From an uncultured Bacteroidales bacterium (GTDB taxonomy: Bacteria > Bacteroidota > Bacteroidia > Bacteroidales > UBA932): 7,375 nt of DNA. The stretch is taken from positions 1 through 7,375 of the forward strand of contig CAMEBJ010000057.1 of NCBI GenBank assembly GCA_945912085.1, given 5' to 3'. Positions 5,703 to 7,375 of this stretch are shown here, one piece after another. A model generated the notes under the pieces. That model saw nothing but the letters and a program-made list of their open reading frames with translations. It made no database searches and was not told where the DNA came from. The first letter of the stretch is position 1, and each line of letters starts with the position of its first letter. Position numbers and translations under genes: made by a program.

Positions 5703-6890
5703 ATGAGGACATTTTATCTGAAAACGGCTTCAGTTCTGTTGGTGCTCGCTCTTGCAGCATCCTTTGCCACTGCGCAGGACCTTGAAACCCAGAAAAGGGA
5801 GAAGGCCCGTCTTGAAAAGGAAATCAGCCTGATAGACAGCCAACTGAAGGAAAACAGCAGCAAAAGTCGGAATGCCCTCACGGAACTGACCCTGCTTCAG
5901 AAGAAAATTTCGAACAGGAAAGCCCTCATTGCACAGAGCGATGCTGAAATCCGGCGCTGCAACGACAAGATTTACCTGGCCAACAGGCAAATCGCGCGGC
6001 TTCAGGCACGACACGACACCTTGGATGCCTACTACAGCCGCCTGATCAGGGGTGCGTACAAGAACAGGGATGCGAAAATCTGGTATATGTACATCCTGGC
6101 AAGCGATGACCTCGGACAGGCATTCCGGAGATACGGCTATTTCAAGAATCTCTCCAACGAAATCAGGACACAGGCACAGAAACTACGCGAAGCCAGGGAG
6201 GAACTCGAGGCACAAAAGCGGCAACTGGCAGCCCTGAAGAATGAGGCAGAAAGCGTAAAGGCCGAAAGGAAAAAGGAATATGACACCTTAGTAGGGGATG
6301 AAGCCCGTTCAAAGGTGGTGGTGAACAATCTCAGGAAAGAGAAAAAGAAGTACCAGAGTCAGCTCGCCACGAAGAAGAAGCAGATGGAGGCTCTCAACAG
6401 GGAAATCGAAAGGCTTGTCGCTGAGGCGATGAAAGCCTCGAAGCCATCTGCGGGGAAAAAGAAGGTGGAAGTGGACTACAAGCTTGCCGGGGAATTTGCC
6501 TCCAACAAAGGCAGACTGCCCTGGCCGGTGGAAGGTCCGGTGGTGGACAGGTTCGGCCAGCATTTCCATCCTGTTTACAAATCCCTTACCCTCCCTCAGA
6601 ACAAGGGAATGGACATTGCGACAGAGAGAAACTCAGCCGTGAAATGCGTTTTCAACGGGGTGGTGCAGCAGGTAGTCGTCATTCCGGGCTACAACCAATG
6701 CGTCCTCATTCAGCACGGAAATTATTTCTCATTCTACTGCAAGCTCAAGTCCGTTTGTGTCAAAGCGGGCACAAAGGTCACGACGGGACAGGAAATCGGC
6801 ACGGTTGACACAATCGGAGGAGAGACACAGCTACACTTTGAAATATGGCAGAACGACAAGCCTCAGAATCCGGAACTATGGCTCAGGTAG
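5703..6890 (+). CDS. envC: EnvC-like murein hydrolase activator: signal peptide, coiled coil, degenerate LytM/M23 domain
   Basis: This 395-residue exported protein probably activates N-acetylmuramoyl-L-alanine amidases that split the septal wall. Residues 1-24 are a signal peptide (SFATA|QD). Charged coiled-coil regions cover about 26-115 and 150-245, with a less charged break at about 120-148. A Lys-rich hinge (about 243-256) leads to a LytM domain at about 272-393, starting LPWPVEGPVVDRFGQH and ending LHFEIW...NPELWLR. Key M23 residues are only partly kept: the H of HxxxD is N300, with D304 retained; the Tyr-x-His-Leu histidine is K347; and the HxH motif is Q376-L377-H378. This fits EnvC/NlpD-type activators rather than an active endopeptidase. 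It follows the TPR gene by 9 nt (GGGGATTGC, possible weak ribosome site), so the two are likely one operon. The EnvC-like family call is firm; amidase activation is inferred. Confidence 0.9.
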   Translation: MRTFYLKTASVLLVLALAASFATAQDLETQKREKARLEKEISLIDSQLKENSSKSRNALTELTLLQKKISNRKALIAQSDAEIRRCNDKIYLANRQIARLQARHDTLDAYYSRLIRGAYKNRDAKIWYMYILASDDLGQAFRRYGYFKNLSNEIRTQAQKLREAREELEAQKRQLAALKNEAESVKAERKKEYDTLVGDEARSKVVVNNLRKEKKKYQSQLATKKKQMEALNREIERLVAEAMKASKPSAGKKKVEVDYKLAGEFASNKGRLPWPVEGPVVDRFGQHFHPVYKSLTLPQNKGMDIATERNSAVKCVFNGVVQQVVVIPGYNQCVLIQHGNYFSFYCKLKSVCVKAGTKVTTGQEIGTVDTIGGETQLHFEIWQNDKPQNPELWLR

Positions 6891-6957
6891 ATATGCAGCA
6901 ATGTTGAATATACCGTAAACCATGACGGATAAGACAATATAAAACATCTGTTAATCA

Positions 6958-7375
6958 ATGAAAAAAACAGTCTTTCTAACCGGTGCGACCGGGAATATGG
7001 GATGGGCGGGATTCCTGGAACTTTACGCCCGAAAAGAGGAGTTTGACATCCGGATTCTCGCACGAAAAAGCAAGAAGAACCTGAAGAAGCTCAAGCCTTA
7101 TCTGGAAGATCCGGCCGTGACGGTAATCTGGGGCGATCTTGTGTCCTTCGAGGATGTGCTCAAGGGCGTGAGCGGGTCTGATTATGTGTTCCACATCGGA
7201 GGAATGGTCTCCCCTGCTGCGGACTATTACCCGGAGAAAACCCTGAAAGTCAATGTCCGCTCGTCCGAGAACGTGGCGCGTGCTGTTCTTGCACAGAAGA
7301 ATGCCGACAGGATCAAAGTCATTTACATAGGTTCAGTGGCACAGTACGGAGACCGTCGCAAGCCCTTCCACTGGG
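6958..7375 (+). CDS. NAD(P)-dependent epimerase/dehydratase (extended SDR), N-terminal part (cut by right edge)
   Basis: From ATG 6958 the frame stays open for 139 codons to the right edge. The protein begins MKKTVFLTGATGNMGWAGF, with the Rossmann dinucleotide motif TGATGNMG at residues 8-15. WGDL (58-61) supplies the usual adenine-contacting Asp, HIGGMVSP (79-86) and KVNVRSSENV (97-106) match the post-beta4 and NxxG/T..N regions, and YIGSVAQYG (123-131) corresponds to the catalytic-Ser strand of extended SDRs. The Tyr-x-x-x-Lys pair lies beyond the edge, so activity cannot be confirmed. The substrate, probably a nucleotide sugar or related compound, cannot be assigned. An in-frame TAA at 6952-6954 fixes the ATG as the first start. 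The 67-nt gap from the envC-like stop shows neither a clear terminator nor a TAnnTTTG box, so read-through from the upstream operon is possible. Confidence 0.9.
   Translation, partial: MKKTVFLTGATGNMGWAGFLELYARKEEFDIRILARKSKKNLKKLKPYLEDPAVTVIWGDLVSFEDVLKGVSGSDYVFHIGGMVSPAADYYPEKTLKVNVRSSENVARAVLAQKNADRIKVIYIGSVAQYGDRRKPFHW

Noticed and set aside
6912..6927. CCGT/ACGG inverted repeat in the envC-SDR gap as a terminator
   Set aside because: Only 4 bp of stem with an 8-nt loop and no U-tract.
6922..6942. Six-codon open frame upstream of the SDR gene (MTDKTI)
   Set aside because: Too short to support; no leader-peptide logic such as repeated regulatory codons or attenuator stems.

Overview
The window most likely comes from a member of the Bacteroidota, probably Bacteroidales. 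Three things point there: perfect or near-perfect TAnnTTTG (-7 type) promoter boxes upstream of genes, signal peptides ending in AxA|Q, and gene families typical of the phylum (a sigma factor paired with an anti-sigma/beta-barrel fusion, and a TPR protein followed by an EnvC-like protein). Genus cannot be read from this sequence. There are seven protein-coding genes, two cut by the window edges. No RNA genes, mobile elements or CRISPR arrays were seen.

Left part (1-1890): the first 74 codons of a ComM/YifB-type Mg-chelatase-like ATPase lie on the minus strand. A 136-bp AT-rich spacer separates it from a divergent pair on the plus strand, mlaE-like (permease) and mlaF-like (ATPase). These form the membrane core of an Mla-type phospholipid ABC transporter. 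No MCE-domain (mlaD) gene follows.

Middle (1893-3795, minus strand): an ECF sigma factor overlaps by 8 nt a 455-residue protein. That protein has a short cytoplasmic anti-sigma-like head, one inner-membrane helix, about 155 residues of Ser/Thr/Pro-rich linker, and a C-terminal outer-membrane beta-barrel domain. This is the layout of the dual-membrane-spanning anti-sigma factors known in Bacteroides. It could carry a signal from the outer membrane directly to RNA polymerase, and it is the most interesting system in the window.

Right part (3963-7375, plus strand): a secreted TPR-repeat protein is followed after 9 nt by an EnvC-like protein (coiled coil plus degenerate LytM domain), probably an activator of peptidoglycan amidases. 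After a 67-nt gap comes the start of an extended-SDR sugar epimerase/dehydratase-like gene, cut by the right edge.

The sigma operon and the TPR-envC operon diverge from a 167-bp control region. It holds two back-to-back TAnnTTTG boxes inside one perfect 10-bp inverted repeat, a hairpin in the presumed sigma leader, and, just inside the TPR gene, a perfect 22-bp AT palindrome. Five of the seven genes have envelope roles (lipid transport, outer-membrane sensing, peptidoglycan remodelling), so the sigma factor may coordinate envelope maintenance. That last statement is inference.
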